Part shown: positions 10,131-21,476 of the stretch, piece by piece | How positions within the stretch are numbered: the stretch's first letter is position 1 | Layout of the letters: each line of letters begins with the position of its first letter | Assembly: GCA_030248065.1 (NCBI GenBank) | Contig: JASAMV010005465.1 | Coordinates: 1-64,000 of the forward strand | From: Rhynchonema sp. JSB1_4 | Lineage: Eukaryota > Nematoda > Chromadorea > Monhysterida > Xyalidae | Direction: 5' to 3' | DNA length: 64,000 nucleotides | Position numbers and translations under genes: made by a program | Notes under the pieces: generated by a model | What the model was told of the DNA's origin: nothing | Database searches by the model: none | Seen by the model: only the letters and a program-made list of their open reading frames with translations

Positions 10131-13100
10131 ATGTCGCACGAGCGGGAGTTGGTGTCTTATGCTGACTTGGAGCAAGGTGGTGAAACATCACTTGATGCCG
10201 GTGATATTACGGACTCGGATGAGGATTACGACGTCAATGTGCCTGAGATAGCAAGGTGTGTGTTCAAGTTGTGGTTGGCGTTTGTTTTCTGCGCACTGGT
10301 TTCTGGTCGGTGTAAAGCATTCCCGTGGGATCTGTTTTGCTTGCTATCCGTCACCACCAGCGATGTAGTTGGTCCGAGCGGGAAAGCTAACTAGATGGTC
10401 CGGTTCCCCGATTTGGGGGTATTGATCCAGAAGTCAAAAAGAACGGGGACATAAAAATTGGTCGAAATTATGTTAGAATACGCCTTAATATGCGTATTTT
10501 TGTGCACGTGTGAGAAACTTTGATCGGCATGGCGCACAAAATGATGATTTTGGCTCTAAATCAACTCTTTTTTTTTACTTGAAAGCTAGCCAGCCAGTTT
10601 GGGGGTATTACACCAAGCAGCATCGCGCTATTGGTATTAGCAGCCGTGTCATAAAGTTCGACCCGCGCAAAGCTATACACAGTGGTGTCGTTGAGAGATC
10701 GAAATTTTCCCATACCCTGCCCAATTTTCGGGAAATTTCCCATACATACCCCCAAAAACTCAAAAATTTCCCATACTCGAGGGTGGGGGTTTTGAAAAAA
10801 AATGACCCCAAAAATCTTCTAAAAGTGCCAAAATTGGTCTAAAAAGTGCTTAAAACAAGAGTTTTCTTGCGGTAGTAAGCGATTTTTGACATTTTTGGAC
10901 GAAAAATGGCCAATTTTGGTACTTCTCGGGGTCAAAAAGTCATTTCTTAGGGGTGCTTGTTCCAAAAGTGAAAAATTTCCCATACCCCATACCCCCGGCC
11001 GATTTCCCATACCCCATACCAGGGGGGGTAACCCCCCCCCAACGACACCACTGGCTATACATATGTTAGGTGGTCGTACTCGTAACTCGCTGGTTGAAAT
11101 GAAACGATCGCTTATTTCTCGAAATATCTAAAACTGGAAAGCCGTTGCGTTTTGCTTTTCAAATTTTAGCATAAGAATCGTGCTGGTCACCTTCAACTCT
11201 GAAAATCTACCAATCACAGTGGCAAAAGACACTGAGGCGCCAAACCGCGAAATTCCGCCATCCAGTTTGGCTAGTAAACTAAAAATGCACTAAGCAATCT
11301 GAAATCTTGCGGGCGTGTGGCTGATAAATTTGATAAGAAAAATTTCTGCTCAAGTCAGATCCCACCAGCCGCCCCCCAATTTCACCACCAAGTTTGAAAC
11401 AACTTTTTTCAATGAAACAATGTTTCGCGGATTTTATTGAGCCGTAGACGTTTTGGTTTGCATTGCTAGTTTTTGTATTCGATCGAACATATACGTATAT
11501 CATGACTATTCATTCAGCATATTTTATACTCACGACATTTTCATTTCAGCCCCTCCGAGACCATAGCAGAGCCGGCCGGAAAACTTCTCGATGGTTCTGT
11601 GTTGGCGGCGTATAAAGAGGTTGGGATGTTGTGTTGTGCCTGTGGTTTGATTTGCAAAACAGCTTGTTGTTTGTAAGATGGAGATAAAAATGTTGTCGAT
11701 CTAGCCCGGCTTTATGTGAGATGTTCACAGAAGAAGCCTGCGGCTTTGAAGTCGTCTCCAACACTTCCTTGAAATTCATGTTCTTGATGTTTCATGATCC
11801 GACACAAAAATTGGTGAATAGTGACTGCCGTAGTTTTCAAGAACCTTGACGCCTCTATTCGGAAAAGGGTGGTAAATCTGCGTTTTTGTCAGAAACTTTT
11901 CATCCGAATAGAGCCCCGAGGTCGCTAGTCGGAAACGCTTCTGCAGGATGGTTCTGGCAACTTCTTGAACCACAGAATATATGCATTGCAATCAGTGGTA
12001 TCGTTGAGAAATCGAAATTTTCCCATACCCGGCCCAATTTTCGGGAAATTTCCCATACATACCCCCAAAAATCAAAAATTTCCCAGGGGGGAATTCTCCA
12101 AAAACTCAAGAAATATCCCATACCCGAGGTTGGGGGTTTTGAAAAAAAGCCCAAAAATCTTATAAAAATGCCAAAATTGGTCTAAAAAGTGCTTAAAACA
12201 GAGTTTTCTTGCGGCAGCAAGCGATTTTTGACATTTTTGGACAAAAAAGGCCAATTTTGGTACTTCTCTGGATCAAAAAGTCATTTCTTAGGTGTGCTTG
12301 TTCCAAAAGTGAAAAATTCCCCATTCCCCATACCCCCGGCCGATTGCCCATACCCCATACCAGGGGGTAACCCCCCTAACGACACCACTGATTGCAATAA
12401 ACAGTTTCGTCATTTTGAGGAGCAGCCCCGAAAAAGTCCGATTTGAAACCAGTTTTGTGGGTGAAAAATCAATGATCAGAAGAACAATTTTTGAAAACTT
12501 CACCCCAAAATGAGCCCCCGAGCGCTCGGTTACCGGTGGCTCTATATGGAACGCTAGGATAATTGGATGTCAATTTTGCCATATTCATATATTCAGGTGA
12601 CCAAAACGTTCACAAGTCAGTCACGTGATCTGCCGAGCGTGTGTGAAATGTGCGGCGCCAAACCACGAAAGTACGTGTGCCCCAAATGTGATGTTGTCAC
12701 TTGTGGAGTGGATTGTGTGAAGGTGGGGGTGTTGGGATCATTGATCAGACTAGGCGGGACCCGTGCCTACGGCCCGGCTACAGCGCCGCGCCCGTGCCGT
12801 GCCCCCCCGGCCCCCGAAGACCCGTTGGCATACCCAAAGCTACCCGTGAAAATTGACCCGTCCGCCCTTCCGAGGGAGGGGGCCACAGACAGACATACAT
12901 GCATACATACATACGCCTTCCTGTTTTATTTGTATAGATTTGCAGTCTGTGGCTAGCGTTAGAGAGATGTGGGGTTAAAAAACGCGTAGGTGTCGGTTTT
13001 TTTGGGACCCGACACCCACACACAGTTACGATTCAACACATCAGTTTTGCTGAGGATGAAGGAAAAAGCTTGACCAATTCCGATAAGGACATAGTGCGAC

Positions 13101-16100
13101 CAATACCTGCATATTCAGACAAACTGCTTGATCAAAAAGGTGTCAAAGCGAGTGAATGTTTCGCATGAAACGTGCAACACCACTAACTATGTCATTCTAA
13201 AAGCTGTCAGTATTCAAAAGGAAAATATGCTGATTTTACTCAAACCCCAAACTAAATGTCCCCTTTGCCACACAGGCGCACAAACAAAAATTCAACTGCG
13301 ATGGATCGAAGCCACCGTTCAAAACCCTCAAACGACTGCATCTGGAAGATTGTGACCCGCTAACCGTATTGGACGATTATCGATTTTTGGAGCGCGCGAC
13401 ACGCGCGAAGGAAACGAGACGAATAAAGGTGGGCTTTGCTGATGTTTGGAACCGGAAATAGGGTTTTCCAGTTTATTTAGTCGCAACATCATTTCTGATG
13501 GCGCGCTGTCAATAAGAGCTGGTTTCGCTGCAGAGTTTGTGCGGATACTTGTCCATTTTGTTGACAATAGGGCTAGAGGGACGTCAGATGTCGGGCACCA
13601 AAATGGGCAAATGTCGGGCGTCGGGTGCCTCCAGATGTCGGGTGTGGGTTTTTTAACCAAAATGGCCATTTATTATTTTTACTCCAAAATGACCACTGTT
13701 TACACTTCCAACAGTGATTTTGCTCAAACTTTCTCGAAGAAATTTACCTTTTTTGTACGCCCCCTAGGTATCCGAACATATTTATTTTCGGGGTCAACAC
13801 CCCCCCCACCCCCCGATGTCCGAGATTCTTCAATGTCAGGTGATGACATGACATTTGAACACGCCATGTTACGTTCGTTAGTCGCATGTGGGAACGTTTC
13901 GTGACTAACTTAATGTTTCCAGTAACTCAATGTTTCCAGTAACTCAATGTTTCCAGTAACTCAATGCTTCCAGCAAGCATCCCATTACAAGTCGCAACGT
14001 CAGCCTTTCGGCCAACCTCCGCACAAACGCCGTATTTTGCAATCTGAATGCCGAACAAGGCAAATCCAGTTGCATTTGATGCCCGCTGTGAGTGTCTCTT
14101 GTGGAAATTTTATTTGATTTTTTTAATTTGTTTCTCTTATTTTGTTGTTTGCTGACAACTGTCGTATAACGCTATCAACGATCTACCGCGTCCTTCGCGG
14201 TAATGTGGCAGAGCGAAACATTTTTTGGCCTACTTTGTTCCAGTAACTGAACTGTAACTCCACATGAAATCGAATTATTAAAAGACTATGAAATGGTTCG
14301 TTCGCGTAAAAGCTGGCACTCGGAAGGTTAGACGCGGTTTGTTCCTGGAATTCTCGTACTTGACTTCCAATATGACTGAATTTTCACCCAAAATGCAACA
14401 AGCTGGTGTCAGTGCGACCGGAAAATTTGGATACAAATTTTAAGATCCGAGTCTGAAGCCCTTCCCCAGGGTTGGAAAAATATTTTTTTAAATGAAAGTC
14501 TTTTCACAAAATATTGTTTTTTTTTTCAATCCTGATGCCCTCCCGAATTCGACAGGGTCTGGAGCGTGCGGCAGTGAATCAAAGCGTATTCGACCCGATA
14601 TCAAACACAGTCCTTTGGAGCGTTGAGCTGCGCATCGCGATGGGTCGGGGACAAGGAATGCTGTCCATATTGTGCAGAAGGGTGGCCGAGACTGTGACGG
14701 TAAGTGGGCACAATGAGTGGCGTTCTTTGTTTGTTGATTATCGATGTAATGGAAAGGTGCTTGTTGTTTGCTTGCAGTGCCTGGCAGTTGTGCACATACG
14801 TCACGTTACAGTCTACCCTGTTTATAGTGACATAATCGGGCGGGACCCGGTATTTTTTTATAATTACAGGGAAAATCCATCATGTAGCGTGTCGATCGGG
14901 AGGTTAATGGCAGTTTGGTGACTAAAATAACATTCAAAAATGAACTATGCGGCGGAGGGTTTCACTGCAAACTGTCACCTTCAAAACAGCCCACTATATT
15001 TGTGAAAAAACTGCGTCTGGCATCAAACATGGTGTCTTCGTTCCGTGACTGTTTCGACAAGCCGATATTTCGGCTGTGAGCACATAAACGCGGAATGGCA
15101 GATTTCTGCATTACGCATTCCACGTTTATCTGCTGACCTTTGCGGAATGGTGCGTGCTTGGGTGACGATGACAACTTCCAGCGTGCTGACCTCAAAATGT
15201 TGCGTGTTAACGCAACCAGCAACTGAGAGGTTTGACCAAAAACATAAATTTACTTGCAGAGATGCAGAATTCCGCAAAGGTTAGCAGATAAACGCGGAAT
15301 GCGGAATGCAGAAATCTGCCATTCCGCGTTTATCTGCTCACAGCCTTCCTGATCCAGTTTCCCTTCGGCAGGTTTATCATGGCCGACGAAATCGAAATTA
15401 GTGTCACAAAAATATCGCTATCCAAAAGTGAAGTGTCGTAAGGCGAGACCATCAAGTTCGAAGTACATCTTCTCTAGAGAAAAGCATTTCGCCTTGTTGA
15501 TTCAGGTAGCAACATTGATCAAGCAGTTCCTGTCCAATCGTCAACATCGAACGATTGTGCACGAGCCATTTGATGAGACCGCCTTACGCACGAGAATGGC
15601 TGACCTGCAGGAGCGGGGCAAGACAGGGGGCTGGATAGTGATCAGACCAGTGCCGTTTTGTTCACATCAACGGTGAGGGGGAAGGAACACTGTGACCTAG
15701 AAAAAAATTTTTTCTGAACGCATTGCCTGATCCGTAAAGCGCACCTGTTTTGCCCTGCTGGCATTTGCGTCCCGCGCTCTACGGATTAGGGAAAATGTTG
15801 AAAAAAAATCTCCAATTCCAGCATGTGCAAGCAATGGGGGTTGATTTTAGTTTTTCGCATCGAGTCATCGACCTAAATCAATATGTGAAACGTCAGATTT
15901 CGACAATCTAAAATGAAAAGGCACGTTGTTTTGGCAACCATCCGCGAGAAAATGTTGCGTCCGTCAGACTTGTGTAGCCTTACGGCACACACAGAATTTT
16001 CATTCCTAATTGCCGGTAAATCACGAAAAAAGCTACTCATAGAAACAAAAATTCAATGTCGCTGATTTTATTTCGTAATGCGCTGAACGTTGCAGCTTCG

Positions 16101-16471
16101 AGCTTGTCAGCACGAGTGACAGCGTTTGTGCGAGTCTGCGTGATTCGATTGTGCTCGAATTCCCGTCCTACGTTGTCTGTCAACCTGACGATCAGGCAAT
16201 GTTCCCCTTGATAACGCAGGAAGAGAAACAGTGCGCTCAACGGAAGGTAATGGTTGCTTACCGTTTGATCTTTTTTTTTGTTTCAATGCAGACCTCAAGC
16301 CAAGGCGTTTCAAAGAGATCGATGGTCAATACCCACCCACCCCATGCGTTTTCTATGTATGTCGTCCGCGGTGTGTGCGAATCATTTAATGGTACAGGTC
16401 AACTTATGCCACTCCGCACTTCACAGCAAGTGACAGAGAATATTTATTCGCAAAGTCACATGAAAAAATAA
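10131..16471 (+). CDS. ZNHIT6: Box C/D snoRNA protein 1 (BCD1/ZNHIT6), HIT zinc finger
   Basis: BCD1 is a nuclear assembly factor for box C/D snoRNPs, acting with NOP58, NUFIP and the R2TP/RUVBL machinery. Ten exons join in frame: 10131-10255, 11550-11619, 12597-12722, 13276-13428, 13974-14087, 14556-14699, 15506-15672, 15822-15863, 16096-16246 and 16292-16471 (stop), 423 residues. An acidic N-terminus (TDSDEDYDV) leads into the zf-HIT finger (CEMCG, YVCPKCD, CGVDCVKAHKQKFNC), which is split by an intron as it enters AHKQKFNC. LDDYRFLERAT is the family signature after the finger. RTRQIQLHLMP, LERAAVNQSVFD and LWSVELRI match the core, and LRDSIVLEFPSYVV the C-terminal block. Exons 3-6 and 9 are secure. 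The N-terminal pair, the small exon 15822-15863 (weak donor) and the last exon rest mainly on phase agreement. hAT MITEs occupy introns 1 and 2. Confidence 0.85.
10680..11053. mobile_element. hAT-type MITE family D, copy 2
   Basis: The ends are CAGTGGTGTCGTT and AACGACACCACTG. An exact 8-bp target duplication GCTATACA flanks it (10672-10679 and 11054-11061), which is the size made by hAT transposases. Many CCCATACCCC words lie inside. It is in intron 1 of ZNHIT6. Confidence 0.92.
11993..12390. mobile_element. hAT-type MITE family D, copy 3
   Basis: The same terminal sequences as copy 2 (CAGTGGTATCGTT and AACGACACCACTG). An exact 8-bp target duplication ATTGCAAT is seen at 11985-11992 and 12391-12398. 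It is in intron 2 of ZNHIT6 and is about 80% like copy 2. A related fragment without clear ends lies at about 13570-13830. Confidence 0.92.
13916..13973 (+). repeat. Four tandem copies of a 17-bp unit ending in a 3' splice site
   Basis: The unit AATGTTTCCAGTAACTC is repeated, the last copy reading AATGCTTCCAG and serving as the acceptor of ZNHIT6 exon 5 at 13974. Each upstream unit also ends in TTTCCAG, but using it would bring TAA immediately into the transcript. Confidence 0.85.
15072..15345. mobile_element. MITE family B copy (GAGCAGATAAACGCGG ends)
   Basis: Ends are GGCTGTGAGCACATAAACGC and a mirrored TTTATCTGCTCACAGCC. The interior holds the conserved block TCCAGCGTGCTGACCTCAAA and the word GCGGAATGCGGAATGCAG. 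Other copies or fragments are at 17757-18057, 26885-26985, 31412-31470, 35610-35680, 47510-47582 and 57018-57491. It lies in intron 6 of ZNHIT6. Confidence 0.8.
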
Positions 16472-17159
16472 CACTTTTATATACAAACTGGTACAGAAAC
16501 ATTATGACGATAATTGTTTGGGTGCAATCGGAAGCATATTAGGATTGCTATTCAAGCAACGTTATTGATCTACAAAGGTTTCTAGTCAGCGAAAAATAGC
16601 ACAGATCAGAGAGTTAGTTAACAGGGTGGCTGTACAACAAAGAACAAGACCCGGAATAGATCCCTTGAAAGAATATATGATGACAGAAGAAATAATGCGG
16701 ACAAAAAATTAATCAATCGTTGTGCATACAATCTAGGCAGGGGTGGTTGGACGAGATTTTTGACAAAATCAAGCCCACGCAAAATTGTTTGAAAGAAAAT
16801 GACTGTGTGTGTTACGTTGGAACGCATGCAGCTTGTATGTTGGACGGATGGTAACTTATGGACGGTATGGGTCAATTGTACAGATTACTTTTGCTGCATC
16901 TGCGGATGGAGGTTTATTTTGTCAATTTTTGTTCGGCCCCTATTTTGTGCCAAAGCTGGCGCACAAATTTCGACCAGCGTACAAGTCGTACATCCAATGA
17001 ACGAAATTTACGCAGGTCACAAATTGGTGTGTCATCACCACTCGTTATTCAATACGGCCAAAACCACAGTTAACTGATGATGTTTCACTCATCGTGACTG
17101 TTCACACGCGAGATGACGCAGTTGTGTGTGATGATGTGATGACCCAGTTGGCTGATGTT

Positions 17160-20100
17160 TCACCGTTGTTTCTTCATTCTTCGTTGTGCCTCGTCAATGA
17201 CTGCCCTCAGTCCATTCGGGTCTAGTTCGTCCAGCAGATTCGTGATCGCGATTATGATGTTGGCCGAGTTCTGCAGAAACGCCAGAATTTGTTGCATTTG
17301 CTTGTCGGACAGACTTCGTACACTTTTCACTGCGCATTGAATGCAACGAAGAGGTCTACAATCGTGCTACGTGCACTATGTTCCGATCCGACTACTCCGT
17401 GTCGTTAATCAGGCCTCGCTCTTTCTTTCTTGAGGTTTTGGCTTCGATGCAAGCCAAGCTCAGCTAGTGGAAATCAGGATTTCGATAATGTGTCTCAGTG
17501 CGTGTCCCGGATACTGTATTAAGCTGGAGTTATACTTGTCCATTTTGGGCTTGTAGACAATGAGGACAAGTTTTTGGTATGATCATATTTTGTCGTACAG
17601 TTATAGCACAAATGTCGTCCAGCGTAAAAGTTGTTCATTTGGTGCAGGCGAACAACTTTTACGCTGGTCGAACTTAGTGCCCCAACTCGATGACACAATA
17701 TGATTCAAACAAAAGTTGTCCTCATTGTCTACAAGCCCAAAATGGACAAGTATAAGGCTGCGATTAGTTAAATGCGGAATGGCAAATTTCTGCATTCCGC
17801 ATTCCGCGTTTATCTGCTCATCTTTGCGGAATTTTGAATTTCTGCAGTAAATTTATGCTTGTGGTCAAACATCTCAGTTGCTGTTTGCGTTAACATGCAA
17901 CATTTGAGGTCAGCACGCTGGAAGTTGTCATCGTCACCCAAGCACGCATCGTTCCGCAAAGGTGAGCAGATAAACGCGGAATGCGGAATGCAGAAATGTG
18001 CCATTCCGCATTTATCTGCTCACCAATTTCGCATTCGGCATTTATCTAATCGCAGCTCAACTGCACCTTTATTGCACAGTTCGGCAGTCGCAAAGGAACT
18101 GAGTGCCGATTCATACTTGTCCTTGCGTTGTCGAGGCAGGCGTGGACGCTTACAGCTGTCTGATGTTTCACCCAACCTGTACATAAGAGACTCACCCTCG
18201 ACGGACTGATCGACCTGGATCGATTGTGTCGTTTCCTGGTCAGTTCCCGTTGTGTGACGAACGTTGAGGGCGCTTGTAGTGGCGCCACCGGTGAACCGCA
18301 TTCGTCTTGACGAGCCGACACCACCGATGGTGGGTCCTCGAATCTGAGATTAAGAAGGTTGTTGTGGAGGATCATAATAATTGCGGCTCGCACACAATGC
18401 CCGAGAGGTGTCCGTGCCCGTTTTGACCTGCTCTCGTCCAAGTTGTGATCAATTTCACATTGTAAAATGACCCTCCTGGTTTGAAGAAACTACGGAATGA
18501 ACCCTTCAGCGATTCATGACCGAAAAACATATCCAGCTTCTTCTTACCCGAACTCCGGCCACGATGTATTGATATCAACATGAGCAGCGCCTTCAACGTC
18601 GCTGTGGTAGCCACTGCCTCCTGAAAGACGGGGCATTTGGTTCGATCTGTCTTTTTTTCCGAAGGTTAGATTTCGTGTGATCTTCGGGACAAAAAAAAAC
18701 AGACAGAGAACCCCAGTAGGGTTTATAGTAATGTCGTCGAATCATGGCGTCAAATCTTGTCATCAAATCACATGTATTGTTTCTCTCGCTTGTTTGGGGC
18801 TCATGTATTATTGGCTGATTTGAGGAAAAGATTTGACATCTATTAGCCCCCGAGTAGTACCTTGCTGCTGCTGCAGGCTGGGACTCATCGAAGTGGTTGG
18901 TGCGGCGAATGAGGGTCTCATCAGTGACATGGTCATCGTTTGAGGGATGCCCGACTGTTGTGGTTGGCTGGTCGCTGGCGGTTGGTAGTATGACGCTGAC
19001 ATCAGCTGAAATTGAGTTAGCTGGTCCACACATCCTGCTTGTTGAAATCGCTGCTGTCTGCCCTCAGTCCATTCGGGTCTAAGTTACCCAGCGGATTCGT
19101 AATCGCGATTGTGCTATTGGCCGAATTCTGGAGAAACGATTTTGGGAAACCGCGTCTGTCTTGTACGTGCTTGGCTATGACTCAGACCGCGGATAGGTTT
19201 CTAGTCGTATGCAGAACTGGTCAGAAATGAAGGTGAGCAGCACGCAAGAATGTACTTGCCAGAGGCATCTTTTGTTTTGGATGTATTTTCTGCCGGAGAA
19301 AATCCGACAAATGATATCCGAACGGACCTCATTGATGGCATTCTGATGATGGAGTATCTGTTGTTGTTGCTGCTGTTTGTACATGGACGCTGCCATCGGG
19401 TCGATTGCAATGGGCGGCGACTGTCTAAAATTGAATCAAGATTAGTCGATCTTCAACTTTCATGACCATGCAAGGTGCCAAACTGACTTCATTGCGCTGA
19501 AATTGGCCGGCAACGTGTTGTAGGCACCAGCATGAATTGGCAGCTGAGGTATCGGAATAGCCATAGGTTCACTTCCCGCTAATCGCGCCTCCTCAGGCAG
19601 GTCAGTGAAGCTTTGATGTCTGAAGTTGAGGCGACTCGTAACATTTACGCTCTCCTTGAAATAGAACATTTCTGGAACTGGTGAGCCAACAGCTTAGTCT
19701 GTAAACCTGTTCCCCGTCCCGTCCTCTTCGTATGGTTGTAAGCAACTAATATACGCGCCGGCCGCTCACTGCATTCTTGTATTTGGCGTGCAACTCACTT
19801 ATGTTTTCATGTGTTACATACGTTGGAAAAGCGGAGAGTCTCCCTCCGGCCCATGCCCAGTGAAGGTGGAGTTATACTTATCCATTTTGGTCTTGTAGAC
19901 AATTGGGACAAATTTTTGTTTGAATCATAATCTGTGATAGAGTTGGGGCACTAATTTTGACCAGCGTAAAATTTATTCCCTGCACCAAACGAACAACTTT
20001 TACGCTGGTCGGAGTTGGTGCCTTAACTCTATCACAAAATATGATGATAACCAAAATTTGTCCTCATTGTCCACAAGCCCAAAATGGACAAGTATAACTC

Positions 20101-21476
20101 CACACCTTGATTGTCATGTCGATGGCTGACAAGCATGTTCGTGACATGACAATGACTGACCCCGACCATACCTGTGCGAATGTCTGTGCGTTGTTGGCGG
20201 TGTGACGGTGCCATGCGGGGACGTCGACCGACGATCGTCGTTGTCGTTCTCCGATCCTCCGTCATCACTTGTGTCGAGCACTTTGCTGTGACGTCGATGA
20301 TTGGATGCCGACGATTTGCGACGTAGCGCTGCCGCCTCGTGCAGCTCGTCTTTCGTCACCGCTGACGGCAGTTCAATTATTTTAATTATTTCTTGGTGTT
20401 GATCGAACCAATTGCACAGACGACTCAACAACTCAGTGTATCTGTGGGCATCCGTCGCGTAAACCTTTGCTTTTACTCTGCAGCAGCTCGGATATCTTGA
20501 TAAAAATGCACCAAAGCAGAGTCGTCGTGATCTGGTGTTTGTCCATCGTTTGGTTTCTTGCAAGATTGATTAAGATCACAAACAGCAGGCCAGTGGGGTC
20601 AGAGCTGCACCACAAGAACGCGCTAGAGAAAGACAGACGACTTCTATCTGCTATTTATGGCTCTGAAGCTTTTACAATTTGTAACTAACGTCGATTGTCG
20701 AGCATTTTCAAGTGAGGCAGCACCGATATGACACGCAGTCTGTAGTTCTCGGTCTTGGCGACGACAGGGTTCTCGTCCAGCCACAGCGTGCGCAGTTTCT
20801 TCAGGGGTCTACAAATGGTCTTGCGTTTCTTTCGACAGATTCGATCAGAATTTTGATAGACCATTATGGTTCTTACAACCAGACGTGTTCGGGAGTAAAT
20901 TTCCAGGGCGGCCAGTAGCACGCCCTGCTGCAACTTTTGACGTTTCCGGTTTATCATAACCCAAACGTTCATTGCATTCTGGTACGTACCTGAGGTATTC
21001 GATCTCAGCAATGTCTTCGATGTTGTTCTTTCGAACGTACAATTCCTCCAGTTCCAGACAGTGCATCAATGGCTCCAGATGTTGTACGTTGTTCACGCTG
21101 AAAAGGTTTGATGCCGATGCCCATGAATATTTGGTGAATTCGATGATTCCTTGCAATCGCATTTCATATACCTGAGCGCCAGTATTTTCAAATTCGGCAT
21201 CCTGCTGCACAACGAAATGTCCTCCACATCGCAGCCCCTGAAAGCACATCAAACTCAATTTCTCTTTGAATTGTTGTGTTCTCGAAATGAGTGTGAGTGA
21301 AGCGATGCGACGGTGGGCCTGCCTTTATGGCGGTCCAAATCGTCCTTAACCAGGAACCACTCGAAACGTAACACACACCATAGATTTAATCTGACGACGG
21401 TTTCAACCGAGCTCTTTGTCCGATCAAACACGAGCGTTTCGCTCAACTTTGTCGTCTCGTGGAATCGCATTCCCAT
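17160..21476 (-). CDS. CFAP410: Cilia- and flagella-associated protein 410 (C21orf2), LRR protein
   Basis: CFAP410 is a ciliary basal-body protein that partners NEK1. Well-phased exons on the minus strand are 21476-21379, 21237-21172, 21097-20990, 20808-20690, 20361-20172, 19619-19488 and 19424-19328 (270 codons). They encode the N-terminal cap (KLSETLVFDRTK, LNLWGCDVEDISLC), leucine-rich repeats (LEPLMHCLELEELYVRKNN, EIEYLR) and the LRR cap (LRTLWLDENPV...YRLRVISVLPHLKMLDN). A serine/histidine-rich, then glutamine-rich linker follows. Further likely exons are 19005-18861, 18343-18196 and about 18156-18060. The last exon, about 17329-17160, carries LDELDPNGLRAVIDEAQ, the C-terminal helical domain. 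An exon near 18620-18548 is possible but its phase does not fit, so the linker is provisional. Start is the first ATG before the LRR cap. The linker is much longer than in human. Confidence 0.85.
17524..17756. mobile_element. MITE family C copy
   Basis: Inverted ends GGAGTTATACTTGTCC and GGACAAGTATAA with TTTTGGGCTTGTAGACAATG inside each arm. The middle has the paired GTCCAGCGTAAAAG and CTTTTACGCTGGTC boxes. It lies in the last intron of CFAP410, directly against a family B copy. Confidence 0.82.
17757..18057. mobile_element. MITE family B copy
   Basis: Ends GGCTGCGATTAGTTAAATGC and a mirrored TTTATCTAATCGCAGC, with several GCGGAATGCGGAATGCAG blocks inside. The family's CAGCACGCTGGAAGTTGTCA block is in the middle. 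It lies in the last intron of CFAP410. Confidence 0.82.
18727..18850. repeat. Dispersed repeat, first copy of a pair with 22856-22985
   Basis: TAGTAATGTCGTCGAATCATG through ATTTGACATCTATTAGCC is repeated imperfectly at 22856-22985 (AGTAATGTCGTCAAATCATG to ACAAAACTATTAGCC). The ends TAGTAATGTCGTC and the GACGACA/ACTATTAG side look weakly inverted, so this may be a short MITE. It sits in a CFAP410 linker intron. Confidence 0.55.
19058..19140 (-). pseudogene. Duplicated fragment of the CFAP410 last exon
   Basis: These 83 bp match 17201-17283 at roughly 80% identity by eye. Translated on the minus strand they give FLQNSANSTIAITNPLGNL against FLQNSANIIIAITNLLDEL in the real C-terminal exon. The fragment sits in the intron between CFAP410 exons 19424-19328 and 19005-18861. 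It lacks the conserved ELD and the C-terminal residues, and splicing around it joins cleanly in phase, so it is probably a non-coding duplicate. Use as an alternative last exon cannot be excluded. Confidence 0.7.
19867..20104. mobile_element. MITE family C copy
   Basis: Full-length copy with ends GTGGAGTTATACTTATCC and GGACAAGTATAACTCCAC and the paired GACCAGCGTAAAA boxes. It sits in a CFAP410 intron (19620-20171). Confidence 0.85.

Noticed and set aside
11171..11290. Possible ZNHIT6 exon (IRIVLVTFNSENLPITV)
   Set aside because: The acceptor phase fits exon 1, but no donor restores the phase needed for exon 12597; the exon at 11550 fits both sides.
16905..17055. Another MITE family C copy
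   Set aside because: Only ACCAGCGTA and fragments are shared; ends cannot be placed.
18371..18620. Extended CFAP410 exon (LISIHRGRSSGKKKLDMFF)
   Set aside because: Open in one frame only if the good GTAAGA donor is ignored, and its phase does not connect to neighbouring exons.
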